NCBI GenBank assembly: GCA_021154885.1 | Contig: JAJKHS010000143.1 | Span: 62,001-126,000 of the forward strand | Length of the DNA stretch: 64,000 nucleotides | Direction of reading: 5' to 3' | DNA from: Thermoanaerobaculum sp. | GTDB taxonomy: Bacteria > Acidobacteriota > Thermoanaerobaculia > Multivoradales > UBA5704 | The notes under the pieces: generated by a model | Database searches by the model: none | Told to the model about the DNA's origin: nothing | The model's input: only the letters and a program-made list of their open reading frames with translations | Shown: positions 18,214 through 28,415 of the stretch, one piece after another | Position numbering within the stretch: position 1 is the stretch's first letter | How the letters are laid out: each line of letters begins with the position of its first letter | Program-made: the position numbers and the translations under genes

Positions 18214-19386
18214 TCAGGCCAATTCGCCCTTTAATCTACCGCTGTCCTGCAGCCGCCGCAGGAATTGCGTCTGTTCATCGCTCAGCTCGCGGAAGAGTTT
18301 CCTCATCTCCTGCCCCAGGGCTTCGGAGTAGCGCTGCGCCACGGCCTCCTCGGCCTCATTTCCGCGGAGCGCTTCGGCGACCAGATGCAGAGCGGCCGAG
18401 GCAATGCGCCGTTTGTCTTCGGGCCCGCATACAAGGCCGCTCACCAACTCCAAGGTCCGGGACAATAGACCGCCGAGACTCCCGCTCATCGCGACGTGGG
18501 CGGGCAACTGCTGCACCGCCGCCGGCGGCAGGAATCCGGTGCCCGCGGATGCAACGGGCGAGCCGCTCGTGGTGAGACCTTGGAGGCCGGCCTTGATAGC
18601 CTGGAGGTCGGGCAGGGTTTGCCGGACTTCGCTGAAGGTCCGGATCTCGCCGGCCGCGCGGGTGATGACGTTGGCGGTGGCGGTCGCCATGGTGCTGCGC
18701 ACCTTCTGTCCGTCGTCGAGCCCTGTGATCTGTTGCTTGTGTTCCACCTGCTGGACGTGGTACTCGTGAGTGACCTGTTCGATCTCCTTGTTCTCGTGGA
18801 GTTTCTTTTTGGCTTTGGCGACCCGCAGCTCTTCTTCCGGGAGGATCCGGGAGACCGAGACGCCGCGGATCTCGATCCCGATCTTGCGGGCAAAACGCTG
18901 GATGAGATCCAGGTTGGTGCTTGTCCCAGTCCCATCCGGGGCCTGCTGGAAGAGAGTGGCTCGTTCCAGCGCAGTCTCATCCTCGATGACCGACCAATCG
19001 AGTGGGCGGAGAGCCACCCGGAAGGTCTCCCCAGCCTCCTGCTCGATGCGCAGCAGCGGATCGGTCGACAGCTTCTCGACGAGACGCAGCGGATTCGCTA
19101 CCTGATAGATCAGGGCGAAGCGCAGCGTGAACGACCGCGTCTGATCCTTGTAATCGAACTCCCGGTGGAAGACGTGACGGAGGCTGTCGTCCTTGGATAC
19201 GGCATAGGTCACGAAAGAGGTCGCGCTTTCGAACAGCCTGGGCTTGAAGATGCGGTTCGGCTGGACGATCTCCTGGAACTTCAAGCCATCGCCGACTTTC
19301 CGGAAGACGACCAAGTCGTGGTCGGGGACAGGATGGAATCCTTTGGTTTCCCGGACGAGATTCGCCTGTTCGGTGAGGTTCGCCAT
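18214..19386 (-). CDS. SPFH/band-7 domain protein
   Basis: A 390-residue protein. Residues 25-190 read as an SPFH domain: RSFTLRFALIYQVANPLRLV and the LDLIQRFARKIGIEIRGVSV strand-helix, then PEEELRVAKAKKKL, typical of stomatin/flotillin proteins. A coiled coil follows (HENKEIEQVTHEYHVQQVEH), then a Gly/Ala linker and a C-terminal helical domain of about 90 residues. No N-terminal TM helix is seen, unlike classical stomatins, so it may bind membranes peripherally or act as a scaffold. An SD (GGAG) sits inside the end of the CHAT gene, 3 bp away. Placement between a CHAT protease and a P-loop NTPase strongly suggests one functional unit. Confidence 0.75.
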   Translation of the reverse strand: MANLTEQANLVRETKGFHPVPDHDLVVFRKVGDGLKFQEIVQPNRIFKPRLFESATSFVTYAVSKDDSLRHVFHREFDYKDQTRSFTLRFALIYQVANPLRLVEKLSTDPLLRIEQEAGETFRVALRPLDWSVIEDETALERATLFQQAPDGTGTSTNLDLIQRFARKIGIEIRGVSVSRILPEEELRVAKAKKKLHENKEIEQVTHEYHVQQVEHKQQITGLDDGQKVRSTMATATANVITRAAGEIRTFSEVRQTLPDLQAIKAGLQGLTTSGSPVASAGTGFLPPAAVQQLPAHVAMSGSLGGLLSRTLELVSGLVCGPEDKRRIASAALHLVAEALRGNEAEEAVAQRYSEALGQEMRKLFRELSDEQTQFLRRLQDSGRLKGELA

Positions 19387-19389
19387 GGC

Positions 19390-20721
19390 TCAGCTCCGGT
19401 TGATCCTGCCGCCGATGTAGACGCCTTTACCGCTCTTGATGTCGCCCGCTTTCACTTGGGTGCGGAGGGTCTCGGGGACGCTGGCGCGCCTGCCAGCTCC
19501 CAGGCCTTGGTTCAACTCGCCGAAGAGAAGGACCTCCTCATGGCTCTCGATATCTCCGACCTCAAAGGAGCTCTCTGTGGTGCCGGCGGCTGGGCTCTCC
19601 TTCTGCGCAGCGAAGAGATGACCATCCGGGAGACGCATGAACAGCATCGGCGTCGCCCACTCCAGAGAGTCGGGATCACCATTGTGCATTGCGATCCGAC
19701 CCTCGGCCACGGCCGCGTCGACCGGATCGCCGGCGGCGAGGCGCTCGTAAAGAGACTTGCTGAAAACGATGGCCGCCGGGTCCGAGATGCCACGGCGCAT
19801 CGCCACCACGGCCGGCACGCCTGCCCTGACCAGCGCCGGCGCGACTCCCGCGAAGGGATGACGGCCGGGCTGGTCCGAGGTCCGGCCGGTCTGGCAGGCA
19901 TTAAGCACGACGAGTCGCGGTCGGCCCTCGCCGCGCAGCACCGTGGCGAGGGCCTCGTCGCGGACCGTCTGGGGCGCGCCGCTCGAAGTCTCGAACAGGA
20001 GGTGGCCGGCGCCTCGGGCATCATCGAAGCCGCCATGACCCATGAAGTGGAAGACGTGCTGAGGGGAGGAGAGGAGGTGTTGGCGCAGCGTGTCGAGGGT
20101 GGGCCTCTCCAGGAACGAAATCTCGACGTTGTCGGAGCGCCAGGCATTCTTCAACGCTTTGCGCTCGGCGTCCAGATCGAGCGGCGTCGTTGCTTCCGCA
20201 TTCGCGATCACTACCAGGATGCGCAGAGGGGGGCGGAAAGGAACGGGACGGTTCGGCTCTGAGACTTCGAGGTAACGCACCACCGGATTCAGCCGATCGA
20301 GGCTGAGGAAGCGGCCGGTCTCGGGATCTTGCAGCGTTTCCCAAGGCAACCCGGATATGCCCGCCAACCGTGGCTCTCGCGGATCGATCCGGATCTTCAC
20401 CCGGACTCCTCGCTCCCTGGCCTGGGCGGCGGTTCGGGAGGTCGCGAAGAGCTGGCGGATCGCGCCCTGGAAGAAGGTCTCGAAGAGGCGCTCTCCGATC
20501 TGAGGGCTGACGATGGTCGCCTCCGCCGCGAGGTCGAGCTCCCGGATCGGTCTACTCGCAGAAGACCCCAGTCCGGTTCTCGCTTCGCTTTCCAGAGCCT
20601 CTACCACTTCACGCCCAAGGGCTCCCTGTTCCTCGCCCTCCGTCGAATCAGCGGTAATCCGGAACTTGTCGGTTCCGTCCGGCAGGATCCGCAGCACGAA
20701 ATCCTCGTAGTCTATGGCCAT
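19390..20721 (-). CDS. CHAT-domain caspase-like protease
   Basis: A 443-residue protein. Residues 90-370 form a CHAT domain. Catalytic His229 lies in HVFHFMGHGG and Cys276 in VVLNACQTG, and the strands LRILVVIANAE and GVPAVVAMRR are typical. The N-terminal 90 residues are a separate small domain (DYEDFVLRILPDG). The C-terminal 60 residues contain two short beta motifs (EVGDIESHEEVLLFGELNQG and VKAGDIKSGKGVYIGGRIN). CHAT proteases are the effectors of several bacterial immune systems, for example with gasdermins. The ATG at 20721 is chosen because GGAGGG lies 4-5 nt upstream; the frame extends to 20766. It is the first gene of the three-gene operon, 79 bp behind the sensor-kinase gene on the same strand. 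Confidence 0.88.
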   Translation of the reverse strand: MAIDYEDFVLRILPDGTDKFRITADSTEGEEQGALGREVVEALESEARTGLGSSASRPIRELDLAAEATIVSPQIGERLFETFFQGAIRQLFATSRTAAQARERGVRVKIRIDPREPRLAGISGLPWETLQDPETGRFLSLDRLNPVVRYLEVSEPNRPVPFRPPLRILVVIANAEATTPLDLDAERKALKNAWRSDNVEISFLERPTLDTLRQHLLSSPQHVFHFMGHGGFDDARGAGHLLFETSSGAPQTVRDEALATVLRGEGRPRLVVLNACQTGRTSDQPGRHPFAGVAPALVRAGVPAVVAMRRGISDPAAIVFSKSLYERLAAGDPVDAAVAEGRIAMHNGDPDSLEWATPMLFMRLPDGHLFAAQKESPAAGTTESSFEVGDIESHEEVLLFGELNQGLGAGRRASVPETLRTQVKAGDIKSGKGVYIGGRINRS

Positions 20722-20800
20722 GGGCCCTCCACCCATCTCTGGAGTGAGGAGACACGGCTCTGTCACCGCTTGTTTAGGAAGCTCAAGTGGGTCCTTTTTG

Positions 20801-23314
20801 TCAGTCCCCCCGCCGCGGGTCCCCCCGCTCGCTGGCGGGTACCCGCCAGGTGACTCGGTAGGTGCCGGCGCGGGGCTCGAAGGCGAGGTCCCGCCACTCG
20901 AAGAGGCGGGCGAGGCGTTCGAGAATGCGGCGGCCGCCGTAGGACTCGCTGCGGTCGCGGACGGGGCCGCCGGGCGCGGCGGGGAGGTCGTTCTCGATCT
21001 CGAAGACGAGCTCCCGGCGCACCCGGTCGAGGGCGATGCGCAACGCCGGCGTCGAGCCCGGCCGGCCGTGGCGGACGGCGTTGATCAGCACCTCGCCGAG
21101 GAAGAAGCCGAAACCCCCGCGCACCGGGCACGAGAACCAGAGCTCCTCCGGCCAGTCCATCTCTGTCGTGAAGACGGGCGCCGACCCCGCGGGCCGCTCG
21201 GAGAGCACGCCGTTGTCCCAGTGCAGGCGGGCACGCAGGTCGGCGTCCCCGGCCGCCAGGGCGAAAACGCTCGCCAGGCGCTCGATCGTCGTCCGCGCCT
21301 GGGCGGCCTCCACGGAGCTGTCCGGCGGCAGGGGCGGCCGGGCGTCCCAGTGGTCGAGCAGCCAGGCGGTGGTGCGCAGCCGGCGGTCGACGTAGCCGCC
21401 GAGCCAAGCCACGAATTCCGGGTCGGAGGCCGCTCCGGTCGTGCTCCGCAGGCCGTGGGCGAGCACCCGGATCAGCGCGTCCACGCCGTGCGAGAGGAGG
21501 CCGGCGAGCTTGCGGCGCTCGTCCTGGCGGGTATCGTCCTCCAAGTCCTCGGTGAGCAGGGCGAGGTCCACCTCCGGCTCCAGCACGAAGAGGACGCCAA
21601 GCCGGTGCCGCTCGTCGGCCTTCAGCGCCTCGATGGGGGCGGTCACGGCCACCGAGCGGACGATGGCGTAGCGCTCCTCCTCGCCGCCGTCCTCCCCCCG
21701 CACCCGCACCGGCACGCCGTAGGCCCGGCGCGGCTCGGGTCTCGCCACCTGCATGCGCTCGTAGTGGGCCCGCGCCCGTGGGTCCGGCGACACCATGTCG
21801 CCGAAGCGGGAGCCGGGACGCACGCCCAGGTTCTCCGCCGCCTGATTGCCGAAGACGACTTCGTCCGTGTTGGGGTCCACGACCATCAGCGGCACCTGCA
21901 TGGTGTTGAGCAGGTTCTGCTTCTCGGCCAAGGCGCCTTCTGCCTTCGCTTGCGCCCGCTCAGCCCGCCGCCGGTTGAGCTCGAAGCCCGCCAGGAGCGC
22001 CACCAGCATCACCGCCGAAAGCAGCACGGGCACCAGCGGCTGGTGGGACTGGGTCTTGGGAAACAGCACCACGAGCCAGGTGGTGGCCGCCACCTGGAAG
22101 GCCGCGACCGCGCCCTGGCCCTCGACCACGCCATGGAGGAGGTAGGGCGTGCTTTCGGCGGCGGCAACGCCGGGCCGCTGCGCCGCGAGGGCGGAGATGG
22201 CGTTGCGCAGGGCCGCCGGCCGGGAGCCCGGCAAGCCGCCGGCGATGTCCGCCCAGGGATGGGCTCCGGCCGGCGCCGCGGTGAAGTGGGCGACGCCGGC
22301 CGTCATCGGCGGCTCGATGCCGCGGGCGAAGGCCTCCCAGTCGATGTCGAACGTCAGGTCGGCGCCCACCAGCCCCCGCTCGCCAGCGGCGGCGCGCAGG
22401 GGGACGGTGATGGTGGCCACGAGCCCCTGACCGCCGAGGTCGAGGTAGAGCCCCGAGTAGAAGGTCTGGTCCTCGGGCGTGCCGTAGTCGAAGCGGAAAT
22501 AGAACTCGTTGGAGACGAACGTGGGCCGCTCCGGCGAGCTCCGGAAGCCGCGCCCCTCGAGGAGGGTGGCGCGGCGGCTCGCCTCGGGATCGAAGGGGCC
22601 GGGCGGGCCATTGGGAATGGGTAGAGAGACGAGCGTGCCGTCTTCTGAGAGGGCATAGAGACGCACCACCCGCGGCGGGCGGCTCCCCGGCAGCGCCGGC
22701 AGGGGGTGCTCGGCCAGCACCTGCGGCAGCTCCTTGGAGAGGGCCAGGACGTGCGGTGTGGCGAAGGCGAGAAAGCGGTTCGAAGGGTTCGCGAGGTCCG
22801 CGAGGTCTGGTGAGTCCAGGGCCGTGCGGCGGGTGATGGCGAACCAGCGGCGGTCGAGCTCGAGGAAGCTCTGGGTGCGCAGGGAGAAGGGGCCGGGCGG
22901 ATCACCCAGCGGATCGGGAGAGACGAGCCGCGGCCGGACCGCGATCTCCGGCGGGCGGGCGGGGCTCGCCAGGAGCTGGCGCAGGGGGGCGAAGAACGGC
23001 GGCACCGAGCGCGTGTCCTGCCACTCCGCCACCTCGCCGTAGAGCCGCGCCTTGACCGGGTCGGCGATGCGCTCGCGGTAGCGCCGCAGCTCGAGGTTGA
23101 GCCAGGCCGAGGCGCCCGGAGTCTCCGTGGGCCGCGACGGGGTCTTCCCCTGTACGAGCTGGAAGATGACGTCCGACCGGCTCTGGCCGATCCGCTGCTG
23201 CCACTCCTGCCGGATGGACGTCGCGGCGAGGGCCACCAGGACGGCGAAGAGGAAGACGCCCAGGAAGAGCAGGCGGGAGCCCCAGCGGCGCGTGCGTTCG
23301 GGATCGGAGGACAT
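20801..23314 (-). CDS. Membrane sensor histidine kinase-like protein with PAS domain
   Basis: An 837-residue sensor. A TM helix near the N-terminus (LLFLGVFLFAVLVALAAT), a large extracytoplasmic region of about 400 residues, and a second TM (PVLLSAVMLVALLAGFEL) are followed by a PAS domain (LNTMQVPLMVVDPNTDEVVF). The C-terminus is a GHKL ATPase: FFLGEVLINAVRHGRPG (N box) and SYGGRRILERLARLFEW (G2-like). A phosphoacceptor His is not obvious; LLSHGVDALIRVLAHGL is the best candidate. I used the ATG at 23314 because the upstream extension to 23359 runs into the divergent gene. No SD is seen, which fits a leaderless start (TATACT ten bases upstream). No response regulator is adjacent. It is divergent from 23340. 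Confidence 0.83.
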   Translation of the reverse strand: MSSDPERTRRWGSRLLFLGVFLFAVLVALAATSIRQEWQQRIGQSRSDVIFQLVQGKTPSRPTETPGASAWLNLELRRYRERIADPVKARLYGEVAEWQDTRSVPPFFAPLRQLLASPARPPEIAVRPRLVSPDPLGDPPGPFSLRTQSFLELDRRWFAITRRTALDSPDLADLANPSNRFLAFATPHVLALSKELPQVLAEHPLPALPGSRPPRVVRLYALSEDGTLVSLPIPNGPPGPFDPEASRRATLLEGRGFRSSPERPTFVSNEFYFRFDYGTPEDQTFYSGLYLDLGGQGLVATITVPLRAAAGERGLVGADLTFDIDWEAFARGIEPPMTAGVAHFTAAPAGAHPWADIAGGLPGSRPAALRNAISALAAQRPGVAAAESTPYLLHGVVEGQGAVAAFQVAATTWLVVLFPKTQSHQPLVPVLLSAVMLVALLAGFELNRRRAERAQAKAEGALAEKQNLLNTMQVPLMVVDPNTDEVVFGNQAAENLGVRPGSRFGDMVSPDPRARAHYERMQVARPEPRRAYGVPVRVRGEDGGEEERYAIVRSVAVTAPIEALKADERHRLGVLFVLEPEVDLALLTEDLEDDTRQDERRKLAGLLSHGVDALIRVLAHGLRSTTGAASDPEFVAWLGGYVDRRLRTTAWLLDHWDARPPLPPDSSVEAAQARTTIERLASVFALAAGDADLRARLHWDNGVLSERPAGSAPVFTTEMDWPEELWFSCPVRGGFGFFLGEVLINAVRHGRPGSTPALRIALDRVRRELVFEIENDLPAAPGGPVRDRSESYGGRRILERLARLFEWRDLAFEPRAGTYRVTWRVPASERGDPRRGD

Positions 23315-23324
23315 GACCGGACTC

Positions 23325-23332
23325 AGTATAGT
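23325..23332. promoter_or_regulatory. Overlapping divergent -10 elements
   Basis: On the + strand TATAGT (23327-23332) ends 7 nt before the ATG at 23340. On the - strand TATACT (23325-23330) ends 10 nt before the ATG at 23314. The two start codons are only 25 bp apart and neither has an SD, so the shared AGTATAGT block could drive both genes and prevent them from firing together. Confidence 0.45.
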
Positions 23333-23339
23333 AGCCGGC

Positions 23340-24377
23340 ATGAGCTGGGTCGGAGCCACGGGCTTCGCGCGGCGGCCGCTGGTCGTGGCCGAGGACCATC
23401 TGCATCACGTCTCGGAATTGCTGGCGGTGTTGGCGGCGGCCGGCGTCGGCTTGGTGGCGCAGGCGACCGTGCTCTGCCTGGACCGGCCGGGTCCGGACAC
23501 CACCCGCATCGCCGCCGGCTGGCTGGAGCGCTATCCCGGCCTGCAGGTCGCGGCCCGTTTTGACGGCGACGTGCCGGAGCCTCTCCGGCCCCGCCACGCC
23601 GTCCTCGACGCCGCCGTGTTCGAGAGCGCCAACCGCTTCGCCAAGGCTCTCGCCGGCCTGCTCCGCCCGGGCGGCCTGCTGCTCCAGGACATCCAGCTCT
23701 CGACGCTCGCTTTCATTCCCCCGGACCGCTGGTGGGAGTCCATCTACCTCGCCACCACGGTGCGGGGGATGTTCGCCGAGAATCCGCCCACCGGCCGGTT
23801 CCTCTCCAACAAGCGGGGCTACGAGGCCACCTTCGGCCGCGACCTCCTCGACGCCGGTTTCGATCCGCGCGACGTGATGGACAAGAGCGAGCTTCAGGAG
23901 ATGGTCCTGCCGGTCGTGCGGGCCTCGCTCGACCGCGCCTTTCCCCTGGCCCTCCAGGTCATCGGGGGAGGGGAGACGCCTCCCATCGCCTGGGTGGGCA
24001 GGACCGAGGAGGACCGCCGGGAGGTGGAATCCGAGCTGGACCTGGTGGTCTGGTGCGGCGGTCCGGGTGTCGAGATCGGCGGCCGTCTTCTTCCACGGCT
24101 GTCCTGCAAGGCGGGGAGCCAGGAGGCGGTCACCTGGACCGAGCTGGTGGAGGACCGCCTGCGGGGCGGCGACGGGGTCCCCGTCCTGGAGGTCGGGACG
24201 CGGATCGCACCGGAGGGGGCCGGCCGGGCCGAGATCACCAACCTCGCGGCGCGGCACGTCCACGGTCTGCGCGGCCGGCTGCGCGAGGGCGGAGCGATCG
24301 TGACCGCGCACCATGCGTACCGGCTCGCCGACGGGATTCGGATTGGCAAGGTGCAACCGCGCAAAACGGTTCTGTAG
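23340..24377 (+). CDS. Uncharacterised protein, possible methyltransferase-like fold
   Basis: A 345-residue soluble protein. The first half alternates strands and helices (VSELLAVLAAAGVGLVAQAT), and LRPGGLLLQDIQLSTLAFIP resembles the strand after motif II of class I methyltransferases, but I see no clear SAM-binding glycine loop. The second half contains PPIAWVGRTEEDRREVE and a His-rich stretch ARHVHGLRGRLREG. The ATG at 23340 is preferred on grounds of the leaderless -10 at 23327; the frame is open to 23097 but inside the divergent kinase gene. I do not recognise a family. Divergent pairing with the sensor kinase hints at a shared regulon. Confidence 0.6.
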   Translation: MSWVGATGFARRPLVVAEDHLHHVSELLAVLAAAGVGLVAQATVLCLDRPGPDTTRIAAGWLERYPGLQVAARFDGDVPEPLRPRHAVLDAAVFESANRFAKALAGLLRPGGLLLQDIQLSTLAFIPPDRWWESIYLATTVRGMFAENPPTGRFLSNKRGYEATFGRDLLDAGFDPRDVMDKSELQEMVLPVVRASLDRAFPLALQVIGGGETPPIAWVGRTEEDRREVESELDLVVWCGGPGVEIGGRLLPRLSCKAGSQEAVTWTELVEDRLRGGDGVPVLEVGTRIAPEGAGRAEITNLAARHVHGLRGRLREGGAIVTAHHAYRLADGIRIGKVQPRKTVL

Positions 24378-24467
24378 AGACGCCTCCCCCTACCTCCATT
24401 TTCCAGATATCGCGGCGCGAAGGTCGCGGGATAGAGAGGCCCCTGGGCCTTCTCTTAACCTGCCGCC

Positions 24468-25966
24468 ATGACGAAGCCAACCAATCCACTGTTTGCCCGC
24501 AAACCCCTGAGTATGCTGCTGGAGGAGCTGAAGGGAGAGAACCGGTTGCGCCGGGTGCTCGGTCCCGTGCAGCTCACCAGCCTCGGCGTCGGCGCGGTGA
24601 TCGGCGCCGGGATCTTCGTTTCCACCGGCGCAGTCGCCCGGCAGACGGCGGGGCCGGCCCTGACGCTCTCCTACGCCGTGGCCGGGCTCGTCTGCGTGTT
24701 CGCGGCGCTGTGCTACGCCGAGTTCGCCTCGATGGTGCCGGTGGCAGGCTCGGCCTATACCTACGCCTACGCCACGCTGGGCGAGCTGCTTGCCTGGATC
24801 ATCGGCTGGGACCTCATCCTCGAATATGCGGTCAGCTCCGCGACGGTGGCGGACGGCTGGTCCGGCTACTTCCAGAGCGTCCTCAACGTCTTCGGCTGGA
24901 AGCTTCCCCACGCGATCGCCGGTCCGGTGGTGAACTACGATCCGCAGCTCGGCCACCTGGTCGCCACCGGGTCGTACATCAACCTGCCGGCGGTCGTGAT
25001 CGTCGCCCTGGTCACGGGCATCCTGGTGATCGGCATTCAGGAGAGCGCCAGCGTCAACACGGCCCTGGTGGGGATCAAGGTGGCCGCGGTCCTCTTCGTG
25101 ATTGGTGTGGGATTGTTCTACGTGAACACCGCCAACTGGCACCCGTTCGCGCCTTTTGGCTTCACCGGCTTTCAGGTTTTTGGTCACACTCTCCTCGGCC
25201 AGAGCGACGCCGGGGGCAAGCCCGTGGGCATGCTCGCCGGCGCCGCTCTGGCCTTTTTTGCCTACATCGGTTTCGACTCCGTCTCCACCCACTCCGAGGA
25301 GGCCCGGAACCCGCAGCGCGACGTGCCCATCGGCATCATCGTGTCGCTGGTCCTCTGCACGCTTCTTTACATCTGCGTCGTCGCGGTGCTCACCGGCATG
25401 GTGCCGTTCGATCAGCTTGATATCAACGCGCCGGTGGCCGACGCGTTCCGGCGCGTGGGTCTGCGCTGGGCCCAGTTCCTGATCGCTCTCGCCGGCATCG
25501 CCGGCATCACCTCCGTGCTGCTGGTGACGATGCTGAGCCAGGCGCGCATCCTGCTCGCCATCGCCCGCGACGGCCTCCTCCCGGCCGGCTTCTTCGCCGC
25601 GGTCCACGACCGCTTTCGCACGCCGTGGAAGTCGACGATCGTGACCGGAATCTTCGTGGCCTCGCTCACGGCGTTCCTGCCCATCAGCGTGCTGCTGATG
25701 CTGGTCAACATGGGGACGCTGTTCGCTTTCGTGATCGTCTGCGCGGCCGTGCTCATCATGCGGCGCACGCACCCGGAGGCCGAGCGGCCGTTCCGCGTGC
25801 CGTTCGTGCCCGTGCTCCCGATCGTGGGGATCGGGAGCTGTCTCCTGCTGATGTTCTCGCTGCCCTCGGAAAACTGGCTGCGGCTGATCGTCTGGCTGGC
25901 GATCGGCCTGATCATCTATTTCTCCTATGGCCGCAAACACAGCAAGCTGAGGAAAGGAGCGGAAAC

Positions 25967-25970
<4 letters not shown>
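24468..25970 (+). CDS. APC-family amino-acid permease
   Basis: A 500-residue, 12-14 TM transporter. TM1 carries the unwound GAVIGAGIFV motif that binds the substrate backbone in LeuT-fold APC permeases. AALCYAEFASMVPVAGSAYT (TM2-3) and FFAYIGFDSVSTHSEEARNP (TM6-loop) are typical of cationic amino-acid transporters (YfnA/CAT type). The substrate is not deducible. The stop codon overlaps the GTG of the next gene (GTGA), so it is translationally coupled with the OPT transporter. The start is the ATG at 24468; no strong SD is seen. Confidence 0.92.
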
Positions 25971-28288
<2,318 letters not shown>

Positions 28289-28294
28289 CCGAAG

Positions 28295-28411
28295 CAGGGA
28301 CAGCAGGGACAACAGGGACTGCAAGGACAACAGGGACAGGGAGACAACCATCGACAGTGACTTCCTTGTCCCTGCTGTCCCTGCTGTCCCTGAAGTCCCT
28401 GCTGTCCCTGG
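28295..28411. repeat. Long inverted repeat built of 9-bp CAGGGACAG units
   Basis: Left arm 28295-28339: five units (CAGGGACAG, CAGGGACAA, CAGGGACTG, CAAGGACAA, CAGGGACAG). Right arm 28365-28411: the same units reversed (GTCCCTGCT type). The arms can form a long imperfect hairpin exactly between the convergent OPT and M64 genes (stops at 28288 and 28416), so it may end transcription from both sides. Related elements are at 37020, 53263, 55065 and 56686. Confidence 0.7.
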
Positions 28412-28415
28412 TATC

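Noticed and set aside
20801-23314. Sensor kinase as a fourth member of the CHAT operon
   Set aside because: It is on the same strand 79 bp upstream, but a separate promoter is possible and its architecture is that of an ordinary sensor; not enough to include it.
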